Below are positions 17,081 to 26,488 of a stretch of DNA of 64,000 bases, in pieces. Source of the DNA: Aliiroseovarius sp. M344 (GTDB taxonomy: Bacteria > Pseudomonadota > Alphaproteobacteria > Rhodobacterales > Rhodobacteraceae). Under the pieces are notes generated by a model, which was given only the letters and a program-made list of their open reading frames with translations, was not told the origin of the DNA and made no database searches. Within the stretch, counting starts at the first letter, position 1, and each line of letters opens with the position of its first letter. Made by a program: the position numbers and the translations under genes. The stretch spans positions 2,666,001 to 2,730,000 of the forward strand of contig NZ_CP081153.1 of the NCBI RefSeq assembly GCF_025140835.1, in the 5' to 3' direction.

Positions 17081-18856
17081 ATGAAAGGCTCGCGGTCAAA
17101 TCGGCTGACTTTGTCTGTTTTTTCGGTCATGTTCGTAGCGGCCGGTTTCTTTGTCTCGTTGTCGGTCTATGCGTCAAAGTTTATCTGGCCCGACGCCTCA
17201 GAATTAACAGAGCAGTATGCCAGCTACGACGCGCTTGCCAATGGCACAGCCGTTGAAGCGCCGATTTTGGAAGCAATTGTCCCTGAAGTTGTCGCAACCG
17301 TCGCTCAGCCGAAATCGCCCGTCACAGGATCTGAAGTTGCCATTTTAACCAACCTGCCTGATCCCTCCATCAAACCAGCAGATCGAAGCCTCTTACCGCT
17401 GGAAACCCTGCCATTCGGTTCTCCACTGCGCCGTGAAAACGATACTGCCGATATGGCGCCTGCGCCAACGGCACCAAAAGCGCCGTCGAACAGTGCTGCG
17501 GCACGCGATGACAGCCAGATATTCGCGGCCTACTCTTTGGGGACAGCCGAAGTTGGTGCGCCCACCGCGACCACACCCGTATTTGATATGGGCCGGGCGA
17601 CGGAAGCCTCAACACTGGCTGCAAAGGATCAGCATGATGCTGACTACGACCTCGATATGCGGGTCGCTGCCTTGGCGCAAACCGTCACAGTCCCAATAGC
17701 CAAACCAACCCCTGCCGATTTATTCGTGCTTGCCGACGAAGCGCCTGCGCCATTGACCGAAGCCGTTTTTGCCATGGCCGAGACGATCCCGGCCATTGTT
17801 TCAATCTGGCCGCAGAAGGTTGATCACGATGCCGTTCTTGCCGTTTCGCGTGCGATGGACACTCCTGACACAGACCTTGCACCAACAATAAACGCCGCTA
17901 TCGCGCAGCCGCAGCTTCAGAAATCACCTGACACCATGGCCACACCTGACCTGCAACTGGCGGCGATGACAGGCGATCTGCAAAGCCCGCCACTGAACCG
18001 CAGCCTGCTGAAGGTTGATGAAGACCTCGCCCGGGACATCGCAAACATACTCGCGGAAACGCCAACTCCGTTGCCGAGCACACAGGACTTGCTGGAAACC
18101 TCTGGCGCCGCGCCCGAAGCATCGCCGCGCCCGATGCGCAGGGGGCAATTACAGCAAGTTGTTTCGGTCTGGCCGCAGAACGTCGATCACAAGTCCGTTC
18201 TTGCCGTTTCGCTTGCGATAGACACACCTGACACAGACGCTGCCCCAGCTATCAACACCGCCATCGCGGAGCCTCAGCTTCAGAAATCACCTGACACCAT
18301 GGCAGCACCCGACCTTCAGCTGGTCGCGATGACGACCGATCTGCAAGTGCCGCCAACGATCGCCAGCGTGCTGAAAGTTGATGAGGGCTTGGCGCGCGAC
18401 CTCACCGAAGCACTGGCAGAGGTGCCGACGCTCTTACCCAGCGCACCGGCCCTGCCAGAAACCGCAGCCACATACGCCGCACCCAAGGCTTCTCCGCGCC
18501 CGATGCGAAGGATTCAAAGGGCGCGAAAACCAACGCCGCCTGCCACGCAGGCTGTCGCACCACGCCCGTCTGTATCCCAGCAAGACGTCGCCGATGTCAT
18601 TCCAGCATCCGCACCGGCTCCTGCCCCTATTCTGCCAGTTGATGGACGCAGCCGGATCTCGGTTGTTGGAGTATTCCAGACCGACACGGCCGCCTGGGCA
18701 TTGTTGGAGTTGAGTGACGGGCGCATCATCAAAGCGACCAAGGGTACTCAACTCGACGGTATGTCTGTCTCGCGCATTCGCGGTAACAAGATCTGGATCC
18801 GAAACGGCGGTTCTGAGAAGGGGCTGACAACCGGGCAGGTCATAGCACTGGATTAG
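17081..18856 (+). CDS. Membrane-anchored protein with internal duplication and C-terminal PilP/GspC-like domain
   Basis: The 591-residue protein has one N-terminal membrane anchor (LSVFSVMFVAAGFFVSLSVY). A long Pro/Ala/Thr-rich, probably disordered periplasmic region follows. Two tandem units of about 121 residues (beginning VSIWPQKVDHDAVLAV and VSVWPQNVDHKSVLAV) share near-identical DNA. The C-terminal 75 residues form a compact domain (ISVVGVFQTDTAAWALLELS, then GMSVSRIRGNKIWI) that resembles the PilP or GspC HR domains of pilus and type II secretion systems. The resemblance is by pattern only. No pilus genes adjoin it. It faces the lipoprotein operon across a shared upstream region, which suggests a joint envelope assembly. 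Confidence 0.75.
   Translation: MKGSRSNRLTLSVFSVMFVAAGFFVSLSVYASKFIWPDASELTEQYASYDALANGTAVEAPILEAIVPEVVATVAQPKSPVTGSEVAILTNLPDPSIKPADRSLLPLETLPFGSPLRRENDTADMAPAPTAPKAPSNSAAARDDSQIFAAYSLGTAEVGAPTATTPVFDMGRATEASTLAAKDQHDADYDLDMRVAALAQTVTVPIAKPTPADLFVLADEAPAPLTEAVFAMAETIPAIVSIWPQKVDHDAVLAVSRAMDTPDTDLAPTINAAIAQPQLQKSPDTMATPDLQLAAMTGDLQSPPLNRSLLKVDEDLARDIANILAETPTPLPSTQDLLETSGAAPEASPRPMRRGQLQQVVSVWPQNVDHKSVLAVSLAIDTPDTDAAPAINTAIAEPQLQKSPDTMAAPDLQLVAMTTDLQVPPTIASVLKVDEGLARDLTEALAEVPTLLPSAPALPETAATYAAPKASPRPMRRIQRARKPTPPATQAVAPRPSVSQQDVADVIPASAPAPAPILPVDGRSRISVVGVFQTDTAAWALLELSDGRIIKATKGTQLDGMSVSRIRGNKIWIRNGGSEKGLTTGQVIALD
17798..18160 (+). repeat. Tandem repeat unit 1 inside the 17081 gene
   Basis: This is the first copy of a unit of about 363 nt. 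Residues run from VSIWPQKVDHDAV to ASPRPMRRG. A 29-nt stretch at 17912-17940 is identical to 18275-18303, exactly 363 nt away. Confidence 0.85.
18161..18523 (+). repeat. Tandem repeat unit 2 inside the 17081 gene
   Basis: This is the second copy, from VSVWPQNVDHKSV to ASPRPMRR. Near its end it has gained two codons relative to unit 1: the MRR codons lie 369 nt apart instead of 363. The phase is kept, so the duplication is in frame. Confidence 0.85.
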
Positions 18857-18900
18857 CTTTTTGTGCGCCGACTAGATTGGCGACGCATCAGGTGACCTCA

Positions 18901-20742
18901 TTAACCCCTGTTCAGAAGATAGTAGTCCATCCGCTCGGTCTTATGCACAAGTGTGTAGTTTTTCATCAGTTCGTCAAACCGTGGGTCGCCTTTCATGAAG
19001 GTCATCCAAGTAAACGGATTGTCGGAAGGAGGCATGACAGCACGGTCCGAGACGATCAGGTCAGGCATATATCTGATGATGTCTTCAAAGTTATCATTGC
19101 GATTGCGATCTGCGATAGCTTGCAGTTGTGCACAAAGGTCAATCTGGGCGTTGCAATCTGTAGCCTCAAGTTGTTGCACCGCACCTGGATACAGCCAATT
19201 CGCAGGGTAGCGGCTAACCCAGTCCACGCCCAACCGCAGTGCTACGGGAGCCCCTGGATCGAGTTGGAACGATCCTGTCATAATGCTGGAAATCGGTCCG
19301 ACTTCTTGCGCAACTTGGATCACTTCTTCGGTGATTGTGCTCGTGTATTTGCCGCGGTCGTAGAGACCCATCAAAAGTAAAGCGCTTGCCAAACTCGACA
19401 GGACTGCCCCAAGTGAGACAGGGGTGCTGTTAACCAGAAACCACGCACCAGCCAACAAAGAGTACGTGACGAAGGGGATCAGTTGATAACTGAAGCCGGT
19501 GCTTTGAACGACGAAGCTTGCCAGTGCGGCCAGTGCGGCCAAGGCAAATGTCATTCCACCGTCTGTCCTGCTCCTAACAACTGGCAGCAAGATGATCAGG
19601 CCCAGCGCCAGAGGCTGAATTGACCCGGTTAAAGAAAGGATGACGGTGTTCTTGTAAGCCCCGTAAACTAGACTTGCGATTGGAATGATTTCATTCAGGT
19701 ATTCTGGGTGCCTGAGGGCCACAAAGGCCAAATAGCAAACGCCAACTGCCAACATCACCATGTAGCGCGCATAGAGAATTGGTTTCAAGGATCGGTTGCG
19801 CCACATATCCCGCAACAGGAAGGCAACTGGGAACACAAGGAAGAAGGGCTTTATGCAGATGCCTATGGCAGCAAAAACACTGCTGGTCAGGGACGGTGAT
19901 CTTGCGGATGGTGAAAGATTCCAAATCAGCCACGGCGACAGAAAAAGCACCAACAGATGTTCTCGCTGAACCGTTTGGTCTGCTGCCGCCAGAAGGTATA
20001 CAACTGCCATGGCGAAAAAGAACACGTTGCGGCGAAACGGCGACAAATCCGTCGTGCTGCGCAGAATTGCTCCGGACCAAAGCAAGCTGGTATAATACAG
20101 CAAAGTAAAAAAGATGTACTGTCCGTTTGAATCACTAATGCTCAGAAAATCGGCGATCCAAATTGCCGGGATCGTCAGATAGAATGTCAGGGGTGGATTG
20201 ACCTCGATAATGTCGACATAAAGCTTTGCGCCATCGAGCATTTTCCGTGTCGCTACCAGATACCAAGCAGTGTCGTGGTTAACCGGCCAGTTCCAAAACA
20301 CCCACATAAACAGCACTATCGCGCCCGTTGCGATAACAACCATGGGCCAAGAGGGCAGCAAAGGCTTATCGCCATGCGAAAAGACCCAAAACCGCAGCGC
20401 CAGAAACGTAGCCAATGGCACAATCAATGCCACGAGCCCCATCGCCAGATAAAAGCTACCACCGGCCAACGTGCTGACCACCCAGACAATTGAACTGCTG
20501 GCCGCCAGCCCGGTCAAAGACACAAAAAGAAATTTCGGGAAGTGCTGTTTATGGTTTGCTTCAGCCGCAAAGGTGAAACTGGAATGGCCCGAATATGAAA
20601 TCAGCACTGACCCGCAAAAGCCGATGAAATTGGACCACATTTCAGGCGTGACAAAGAACTTGTGCGCAATGGTCGCAAGCAAAACATGCGTGATCGTGGC
20701 CAGGCCACCAACACCTATGAAACGGAACAGTTGTGCGAGCAA
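18901..20742 (-). CDS. GtrA-like flippase domain fused to a GT-C glycosyltransferase
   Basis: The 613-residue integral membrane protein has two parts. Residues 1-125 are a complete four-span GtrA-like domain (FRFIGVGGLATITHVLLATI, GFCGSVLISYSGHSSFTF, ALRFWVFS), a family thought to flip polyprenyl-phosphate sugars. Residues from about 130 onward are a GT-C enzyme of the ArnT/PMT type. It has the periplasmic loop NHDTAWYLVATRKMLDGAKL, VDIIEVNPPLTFYL and about ten membrane spans, with a soluble tail rich in conserved aromatic residues. It is the last gene of a cassette with a GtrB-like GT2 and a methyltransferase. The fused protein could both flip a lipid-linked sugar and transfer it in the periplasm. 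Confidence 0.82.
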   Translation of the reverse strand: MLAQLFRFIGVGGLATITHVLLATIAHKFFVTPEMWSNFIGFCGSVLISYSGHSSFTFAAEANHKQHFPKFLFVSLTGLAASSSIVWVVSTLAGGSFYLAMGLVALIVPLATFLALRFWVFSHGDKPLLPSWPMVVIATGAIVLFMWVFWNWPVNHDTAWYLVATRKMLDGAKLYVDIIEVNPPLTFYLTIPAIWIADFLSISDSNGQYIFFTLLYYTSLLWSGAILRSTTDLSPFRRNVFFFAMAVVYLLAAADQTVQREHLLVLFLSPWLIWNLSPSARSPSLTSSVFAAIGICIKPFFLVFPVAFLLRDMWRNRSLKPILYARYMVMLAVGVCYLAFVALRHPEYLNEIIPIASLVYGAYKNTVILSLTGSIQPLALGLIILLPVVRSRTDGGMTFALAALAALASFVVQSTGFSYQLIPFVTYSLLAGAWFLVNSTPVSLGAVLSSLASALLLMGLYDRGKYTSTITEEVIQVAQEVGPISSIMTGSFQLDPGAPVALRLGVDWVSRYPANWLYPGAVQQLEATDCNAQIDLCAQLQAIADRNRNDNFEDIIRYMPDLIVSDRAVMPPSDNPFTWMTFMKGDPRFDELMKNYTLVHKTERMDYYLLNRG

Positions 20743-20745
20743 CGG

Positions 20746-21474
20746 TCAAGCTTTCTCTAGTACTGCGCCAAGGGACAAACCAACAGGCAACCTGATCCGA
20801 CCCAGAACAAATCGCTCGGCACCAAAGATATGACGCATCAGGCTATTTAACCATGCAGGAGGCATACTGTCGTCCGGCGCCTCGCTTCCCGTCAGTTTTT
20901 TGACCGCTCGGGCGGCGATCGCCAAAGGGAACAGCAGCGTATTGAAATAACTGCTGTACGTCACCTTCAACCCAGCTTGCGCTGCGACAGCTGCCAAGTT
21001 TGTGCGGGTATAACGGCGAAAATGGTGATGGGCTTCATCGTGGTTTGACCAAAGGAAAGGAAAGGCCGGAACCGTCACCAGAAGTTTGCCACCCGGCTTC
21101 AGACGCGACGCCAGTGATTGCAGCGAGGCGACATCAGGTTCGACATGTTCCAGTACATCAAAGAGGCCGATCAGGTCATATTCTTTTCCATCAAATGGCA
21201 CTTCATCGGGCAATGCGCCAAACTTGATGTCCAGCCCGGATTTCTTGGTCGCGTCATCCCGGGCCGTTTCGTCATACTCAAAACCGTCGACTGTACCGAA
21301 CTGTCGAAGCAACTCCAAATTGCCACCACTGCCACACCCGGCCTCCAGAATTTGTGCCTCTGCGGGCAAGTTTGCGCGCCGCCGTATCAAGGTCTCGATC
21401 ATATCCCTGCGGGCGACAAACCACCAATGGTGCGCTTCCAGCTCTTTCATCCGTTCGTATACATCACGATCCAT
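20746..21474 (-). CDS. Class I SAM-dependent methyltransferase
   Basis: This 242-residue protein begins MDRDVYERMKELEAHHWWFV, an N-terminus common to methyltransferases in glycan clusters. The SAM motif I is ILEAGCGSGGNLELL, motif II-like DGFEYDE, and LIGLFDVLEHVE is the post-I acidic/aromatic loop. LKPGGKLLVTVPAFPFLWSN follows. The C-terminal part is hydrophobic (YFNTLLFPLAIAARAVK), which suggests membrane association. I start at 21474 because GAGGAAG precedes it; it overlaps the GT2 gene by 11 bp. In context it may methylate a sugar or a lipid-linked intermediate. Confidence 0.85.
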   Translation of the reverse strand: MDRDVYERMKELEAHHWWFVARRDMIETLIRRRANLPAEAQILEAGCGSGGNLELLRQFGTVDGFEYDETARDDATKKSGLDIKFGALPDEVPFDGKEYDLIGLFDVLEHVEPDVASLQSLASRLKPGGKLLVTVPAFPFLWSNHDEAHHHFRRYTRTNLAAVAAQAGLKVTYSSYFNTLLFPLAIAARAVKKLTGSEAPDDSMPPAWLNSLMRHIFGAERFVLGRIRLPVGLSLGAVLEKA

Positions 21475-22483
21475 GCGCGGCTTCCTCATCGATATCCTGT
21501 TTGTAATACGAGCGCACGATATAGAGCGGGCGCTGCCGCACCTCGGTATAAATGCGCCCGACATATTCGCCAATGATACCCAGTGCGAACATATTCATAC
21601 CCCCGAAGGTCAGGATCAAAATCGCGGTCGAAGCATAACCAGGTGTATCGACGCCGAATACCAATGTGCGGACAAACAAAAACAACGAGTACATAAGCGA
21701 TCCGAAAGCCATGGTGAGACCCACATAGGTCCAGATCCGCAATGGCGTGGTTGAGGCCGCGAAGATGCCGTCCAGCGCCAGTTTCCACAGCTTCCAATAA
21801 GACCACTGAGTCTCACCTTCTGCGCGCGCTGGTCGCTCATATTCAACCTCGGTCGTCTCAAATCCAACCCAGCTGAAAATGGCTTTGTTAAACCTCGACC
21901 TCTCACCCATCGCGCAAATGGCATCCACCACTTCGCGGTCCAGAAGGCGGAAGTCGCCAACACCGCTTGGAATGGGGTACTCGGCCAGCGTGTTGAATAG
22001 GCGGTAAAACAGACCAGCGCTGGTGCGCTTGGCCCATGTGTCAGTATCTCGTCGTGCACGACGCGCATTCACCACTTTCGCGCCGTCGCGCCAGCTGGCG
22101 ACCATTTCGACGATCACTGACGGCGGGTCCTGCAAATCGACGTCAATCGGTATGGCGGCCTCACCACGAGCATGGTTCAAACCGGCCGATAATGCGGCTT
22201 CTTTTCCAAAGTTGCGGGAGAGATTAACCAACGCGACTTCCGGCCATTCATCGCGGCAGGACAAGATCGTGCGTTCGGTCGCGTCGCGGCTTCCGTCATT
22301 GACGAACAGGTATTCGACATCCAGATCGTCGCGCAAAGGCTCCAACGCCTTGGCAGCTTGTTCAAGAAAAATGCGGATACTTTTTTCTTCGTTGAAGACC
22401 GGTATTATCAACGAGATGAGTGACCGGTCTTGATGGACCGGACTGCTGTTATCCAGCAGGGTGTCACGGCTTGATCCTGCCAT
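21464..22483 (-). CDS. Polyprenyl-phosphate glycosyltransferase (GtrB/DPM1-like GT2)
   Basis: The 339-residue protein has an N-terminal GT-A domain (SLISLIIPVFNEEKSI, VEYLFVNDGSRDATE) with the catalytic acidic motif PIDVDLQDPPSVI and the family signature SRNFGKEAALSAGL. Two C-terminal membrane spans (WTYVGLTMAFGSLMYSLFL, ILTFGGMNMFALGIIGEYVG) end in the typical YTEVRQRPLYIVR tail. Such enzymes load a sugar from a nucleotide donor onto undecaprenyl phosphate at the cytoplasmic face. I start at ATG 22483 because it gives the usual distance to the GT fold; the Shine-Dalgarno is weak. It is the first gene of the GT2-methyltransferase-GtrA::GT-C cassette. Confidence 0.9.
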   Translation of the reverse strand: MAGSSRDTLLDNSSPVHQDRSLISLIIPVFNEEKSIRIFLEQAAKALEPLRDDLDVEYLFVNDGSRDATERTILSCRDEWPEVALVNLSRNFGKEAALSAGLNHARGEAAIPIDVDLQDPPSVIVEMVASWRDGAKVVNARRARRDTDTWAKRTSAGLFYRLFNTLAEYPIPSGVGDFRLLDREVVDAICAMGERSRFNKAIFSWVGFETTEVEYERPARAEGETQWSYWKLWKLALDGIFAASTTPLRIWTYVGLTMAFGSLMYSLFLFVRTLVFGVDTPGYASTAILILTFGGMNMFALGIIGEYVGRIYTEVRQRPLYIVRSYYKQDIDEEAAHGS

Positions 22484-22625
22484 AAAATTTCGGCCCCAAA
22501 TATGCGCCCGCTGCCATGTGGGCCGCGGGCTTTCTCTATTAGGTGCAGAATATGATAACCCGGAGTCGCGTGGCAAGCCACGCAGCCGTTTTTATTGGAG
22601 TCCGCAACAATGCGCGGCCCGGACG

Positions 22626-25028
22626 CTACGCCAGTGGGACGTGGACAGGTTTTCCAGCCGTCAACCCGCGCACCTTTTCGACTATCGCGTCAGCATCAAT
22701 TCCGTGATGCTTATAAAGATCACCAATGGTCCCTGTCTGGCCAAAGTGTTCGACCCCCAAGGGTATGGTCTGATGGCCAATCACACTGCCCAGCCACGCC
22801 AACGTCGCGGGATGACCATCGATCGCCGTTACCAGTTTGCAGTGATACGGCAAGCCTTGCATGAGTTGCTCGATGTGAGACATCGCGCTGGCATTGCCAC
22901 GCGCCCGCGCGCGCAGTGCGGCGGTCCATCCTGCGTTCAGGCGATCTGCCGACGTCACGGCCAAAACGCCAACGTCACGGCGGCCTTCGCCGATCATGCC
23001 AGCTGCCTTGATCGCTTCGGGTGCGACCGAGCCCTGATAGGCGATCACAACCTCGCAATTCGGTCCGGGTTTGCGCAACCAATAGGCACCGTCGATAGCG
23101 CCTTGACGGAAAGCTTCATCATGACGTTTGCCGGGTTGTTCAATCGGGTTGGTGGTCAGGCGCAAATAGACCGACCCGCCGGTTTCATCGCGCAGCCATG
23201 TGCGTTCGTCCGGATCCCCTTCGCCATCACGTTGCAGATAGGCAAATGCCCATTCCATGATCACAGCAAGTTCGTCCGCAAAGGCGGGCTCAAACGCGGC
23301 CAACCCGTCCTGAGACATGCCGATCAGAGGCGTGCCGATGGACTGGTGCGCTCCACCTTCAGGCGCCAGCGTGACACCTGACGGGGTACCAACCAGCAGG
23401 AACCGCGCATCCTGATAACAGGCATAGTTGAGCGCATCGAGACCACGACACACGAACGGGTCATACACTGTTCCGATCGGGATCAACCGCTTGCCAAACA
23501 AGCTGTGCGACAGACCCGCCGCGCCCAGCAGCAACATCAGGTTCATTTCGGCGATGCCCAGCTCGATATGCTGGCCCTCTGGTGTAAATTCCCATTTTGC
23601 GGTCGACGGAATACGGTGTTCGATGAAGGCATCCGCCTGCGCTGTTCGGGCGAACAGTTTGCGCCGGTTGACCCACGGGCCAAGGTTGGTGGTGCCCGTT
23701 ACATCCGGCGACGTGGTGACGATCCGCGCGGCCAGATCGCTGTCGCCCTTCGACAGATCGTCCAGCACCTTGCCAAACGCCATCTGGGTCGAGATCTCGC
23801 GGTCCGAACTCAGCTCAATCGCAGGGACGTCCAATTTGGCATCCGCAAACCGCCGTGTGCCCTTAGCAAAAAACGGTACTTGGCCCAAAAATTTTTGCAG
23901 CGCTGACGCATCATCAACAGTTGCGAACGGTTCCCACTCCTGCCCTTCTGCAACACCCATATCGGCTTGCCATTCGGTGAACTGCGCCTTGTTCATCAGC
24001 CCGCCATGGTTGTCCTTGTGGCCCGCAATGGGTGTGCCCCAGCCCTTGATCGTATAGGCCAGAAAGCAGGTCGGACGGTCATGGTCGATTGCGGCGAAAG
24101 TGTCGGCCATTGTCTCGACGCAGTTGCCCCCAAGGTTCTCCATCAGGTCCGCCAGTTCATCATCCGAGCGACGCTCGATCAGCGCGCTGACATCCCCCTG
24201 ATCGCCCAGATCATCCATCAGACGTTTGCGCCAGACCGCGCCGCCCATATAGGTCAGCGCCGAGTATTGCTGGTTGGGACAGGCGTCGATCCAGTCGCGC
24301 AGTGCAGCGCCGCCCGGCTCTTCAAATGCCGCACGTTGCAAGACTCCGTGCTTCACCCGCACCACGTCCCAGCCAAACGCGTCAAAAATCTTTTCAACCC
24401 GTTCAAACAACCCTTCGCGCACGATCCCGTCCAGCGATTGCCGGTTGTAGTCGATGATCCACCACGTGTTGCGCAGGTCATTTTTCCAACCCTCCTGAAG
24501 GCATTCGTAAATGTTGCCCTCGTCCAGTTCGGCGTCGCCGACCAGCGCCACCATCCGGCCCATGGGCGCGTCTTTCCCCCACGGTTTCGCCGTGATGTAG
24601 TCCTGAACCATCGACGCGAACGAGGTGATCGCAACGCCCAGCCCAACCGACCCGGTCGAGAAATCAACATCGTCGATATCCTTGGTGCGCGACGGATAGC
24701 TCTGCACACCGCCATAGCCGCGAAAGTTCTCCATTTTCTCGCGCGTCTGATGACCCATCAGGTACTGCATCGCGTGGAAGATCGGGCTGGCGTGCGGCTT
24801 TACCGCGACCCGATCCTCGGGCTTCAGCGTGTTGAAATACAGCGCGGTCATGATCGACACCATCGACGCGGAGGAGGCCTGATGCCCGCCAATCTTGATC
24901 CCGTCTGCCTTTGGACGGACGTGGTTGGCGTGGTGGATCATCCAATGCGACAGCCACAACAGCCGTTGCTCGATGGTCTTGAGGTGCTGGATGTCAGCGG
25001 TCTTTTTGGCGGCGTCCTGTGCGGTCAT
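22626..25028 (-). CDS. Homodimeric E1-type 2-oxoacid dehydrogenase (probable 2-oxobutyrate dehydrogenase, MdeB-like)
   Basis: The 800-residue thiamine-diphosphate enzyme is of the AceE/transketolase fold. The N-terminal half has GGHQASSASMVSIMTALYFN and the ThDP site GDAELDEGN followed by IIDYNRQSLDGIV. The middle half has GIAEMNLMLLLGAAGLSHSL, and the C-terminal domain ends in IDADAIVEKVRGL. It is about 85 residues shorter than E. coli AceE. It lies 137 bp downstream of a methionine gamma-lyase gene, whose product is 2-oxobutyrate. In Pseudomonas putida the mdeB product beside mdeA has the same role, so 2-oxobutyrate (or pyruvate) is the likely substrate. AAGGA precedes the start. Confidence 0.82.
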   Translation of the reverse strand: MTAQDAAKKTADIQHLKTIEQRLLWLSHWMIHHANHVRPKADGIKIGGHQASSASMVSIMTALYFNTLKPEDRVAVKPHASPIFHAMQYLMGHQTREKMENFRGYGGVQSYPSRTKDIDDVDFSTGSVGLGVAITSFASMVQDYITAKPWGKDAPMGRMVALVGDAELDEGNIYECLQEGWKNDLRNTWWIIDYNRQSLDGIVREGLFERVEKIFDAFGWDVVRVKHGVLQRAAFEEPGGAALRDWIDACPNQQYSALTYMGGAVWRKRLMDDLGDQGDVSALIERRSDDELADLMENLGGNCVETMADTFAAIDHDRPTCFLAYTIKGWGTPIAGHKDNHGGLMNKAQFTEWQADMGVAEGQEWEPFATVDDASALQKFLGQVPFFAKGTRRFADAKLDVPAIELSSDREISTQMAFGKVLDDLSKGDSDLAARIVTTSPDVTGTTNLGPWVNRRKLFARTAQADAFIEHRIPSTAKWEFTPEGQHIELGIAEMNLMLLLGAAGLSHSLFGKRLIPIGTVYDPFVCRGLDALNYACYQDARFLLVGTPSGVTLAPEGGAHQSIGTPLIGMSQDGLAAFEPAFADELAVIMEWAFAYLQRDGEGDPDERTWLRDETGGSVYLRLTTNPIEQPGKRHDEAFRQGAIDGAYWLRKPGPNCEVVIAYQGSVAPEAIKAAGMIGEGRRDVGVLAVTSADRLNAGWTAALRARARGNASAMSHIEQLMQGLPYHCKLVTAIDGHPATLAWLGSVIGHQTIPLGVEHFGQTGTIGDLYKHHGIDADAIVEKVRGLTAGKPVHVPLA

Positions 25029-25165
25029 GGGGTATTCCTTCGGTCCAAGTGCCCGCCACGCGCGCAGCAGCGCGGTGGCATGGCAAGTCCCTCTTGCTGC
25101 ATATCTGCAATTTGGGTCGATGTCACAGATGGTGTCCGGTCGGTTATACCACCCGGACAGGCTGT

Positions 25166-26374
25166 CTACTCGGCTGCGTGCTGCATAACCGGTGGAAGCG
25201 ATTTGCCCAGATCGGCCAGAATATCCTCGACCTCTTCCAGTCCAACCGAGAGACGGATCAACCCGTCTGAGATGCCATGCTCGGCGCGTTCTTCCGGCGT
25301 ATAGGTCGAATGGGTCATCGACGCCGGGTGCTGGATCAATGTCTCGGCATCCCCCAACGACACGGCGCGCTTGATCATCGTCAGGCGGTTCATCATCGCG
25401 ATACCTCCGGCAATGCCGCCGTCAACTTCGAAGGCAATCATTGCACCGGGTTGGTCCATCTGACCTTCGGCAACGGCGTGTTGCGCGAAGCTCTCAAGAC
25501 CGGGAAAATGTACCACGTTGACGGCGGGATGGGCTTCCAGCCAACGGGCAACAACCCGAGCAGACGCACAGTGACGGTCCATCCGCAGTGCCAGCGTTTT
25601 CAACCCGCGCAGGATCAGCATCGCGTTAAACGGCGCCATAACAGCACCGGTCATGTCCTTCATACCGACAAGGCGGATTTCTGTTACCTGCTCCAACGAG
25701 CCGACCACAAGCCCGGCCACTACGTCTCCGTGACCGCCCAGATATTTGGTGGCGGAATGCACCACGATGTCTGCGCCATGTTCGATCGGGCGGGTCAGGT
25801 ATGGCGTGGCATAGGTATTGTCGACAACAACCGTCGCCCCAGAGGCATGCGCTATATCCGACACGGCCGCGATATCTACCAACCGCATGTTCGGGTTGGC
25901 GGGTGTTTCAAAATACACCACGCGGGTCTTGTCGCTGATGATTGCGCGCAGGTTTTCAGGGTCGGTCATGTCGGCATGCGTGATGGTGACACCCCATTTT
26001 GCCAACCCGTGCTGCATGAAGGCAAACGTGCAGCCATACAGCGTCTTGTCCACGATCACTTCGTCACCCGGCGACAGCAGCGTCCACAGCGTCGCGGTGA
26101 TTGCACCCATACCAGAGGACAGGGCCAGACCGGCCTCGGCGCCTTCCAGCGTCGCGATGCGCTGCTCAAGCAGATCGCAGGTCGGGTTCGAGATGCGCGA
26201 ATAGATATGGCCCGGACGTTCGCCTGCGAACATCTCGCCCCCGGCCTCGGCGGTTTCAAACGCGAAGGTGGACGTCAGATGAAGCGGCGGGGTCAGCGCG
26301 CCCTCATGGCCCTGTGGATCATAGGCGTGGTGAATGGCACGTGTGGCGAAACCGTTTGAGGCGGACGAGGTCAT
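25166..26374 (-). CDS. mdeA: L-methionine gamma-lyase
   Basis: This 402-residue PLP enzyme of the Cys/Met-metabolism family splits methionine into methanethiol, ammonia and 2-oxobutyrate. The diagnostic active-site residues are present: IYSRISNPT (Tyr and Arg phosphate ligands), DKTLYGCTFAF with the cysteine that is characteristic of true methionine gamma-lyases, VVVDNTYATPYLTRPIEHGA, the PLP lysine in HSATKYLGGHGD, and GMKDMTGAV. This set separates it from cystathionine enzymes. I start at 26374 because GGGAG precedes it and the family N-terminus follows. It is divergent from an Lrp-type regulator, 114 bp away. Confidence 0.9.
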   Translation of the reverse strand: MTSSASNGFATRAIHHAYDPQGHEGALTPPLHLTSTFAFETAEAGGEMFAGERPGHIYSRISNPTCDLLEQRIATLEGAEAGLALSSGMGAITATLWTLLSPGDEVIVDKTLYGCTFAFMQHGLAKWGVTITHADMTDPENLRAIISDKTRVVYFETPANPNMRLVDIAAVSDIAHASGATVVVDNTYATPYLTRPIEHGADIVVHSATKYLGGHGDVVAGLVVGSLEQVTEIRLVGMKDMTGAVMAPFNAMLILRGLKTLALRMDRHCASARVVARWLEAHPAVNVVHFPGLESFAQHAVAEGQMDQPGAMIAFEVDGGIAGGIAMMNRLTMIKRAVSLGDAETLIQHPASMTHSTYTPEERAEHGISDGLIRLSVGLEEVEDILADLGKSLPPVMQHAAE

Positions 26375-26488
26375 GGCAAGCTCCCTTAAAACTCTTGCTA
26401 CCATTTTGTCGGATTCGGGCTTTGCAGAGATTGCGAATTATGCCAGTTTATGGGTCAATAATAGCATTTCCTGCCAATGAGGCCCCTA

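Noticed and set aside
23967..25304. A 445-codon plus-strand frame.
   Set aside because: It is antisense to the E1-type dehydrogenase and part of the lyase gene, which have clear motifs. The frame is rich in His, Arg and Gln, typical of an opposite-strand shadow.
26375..26488. Possible operator for the MdeR-like regulator in the methionine gamma-lyase gap.
   Set aside because: I searched the gap by eye and found only short 5-bp repeats. They are too weak to call a site.
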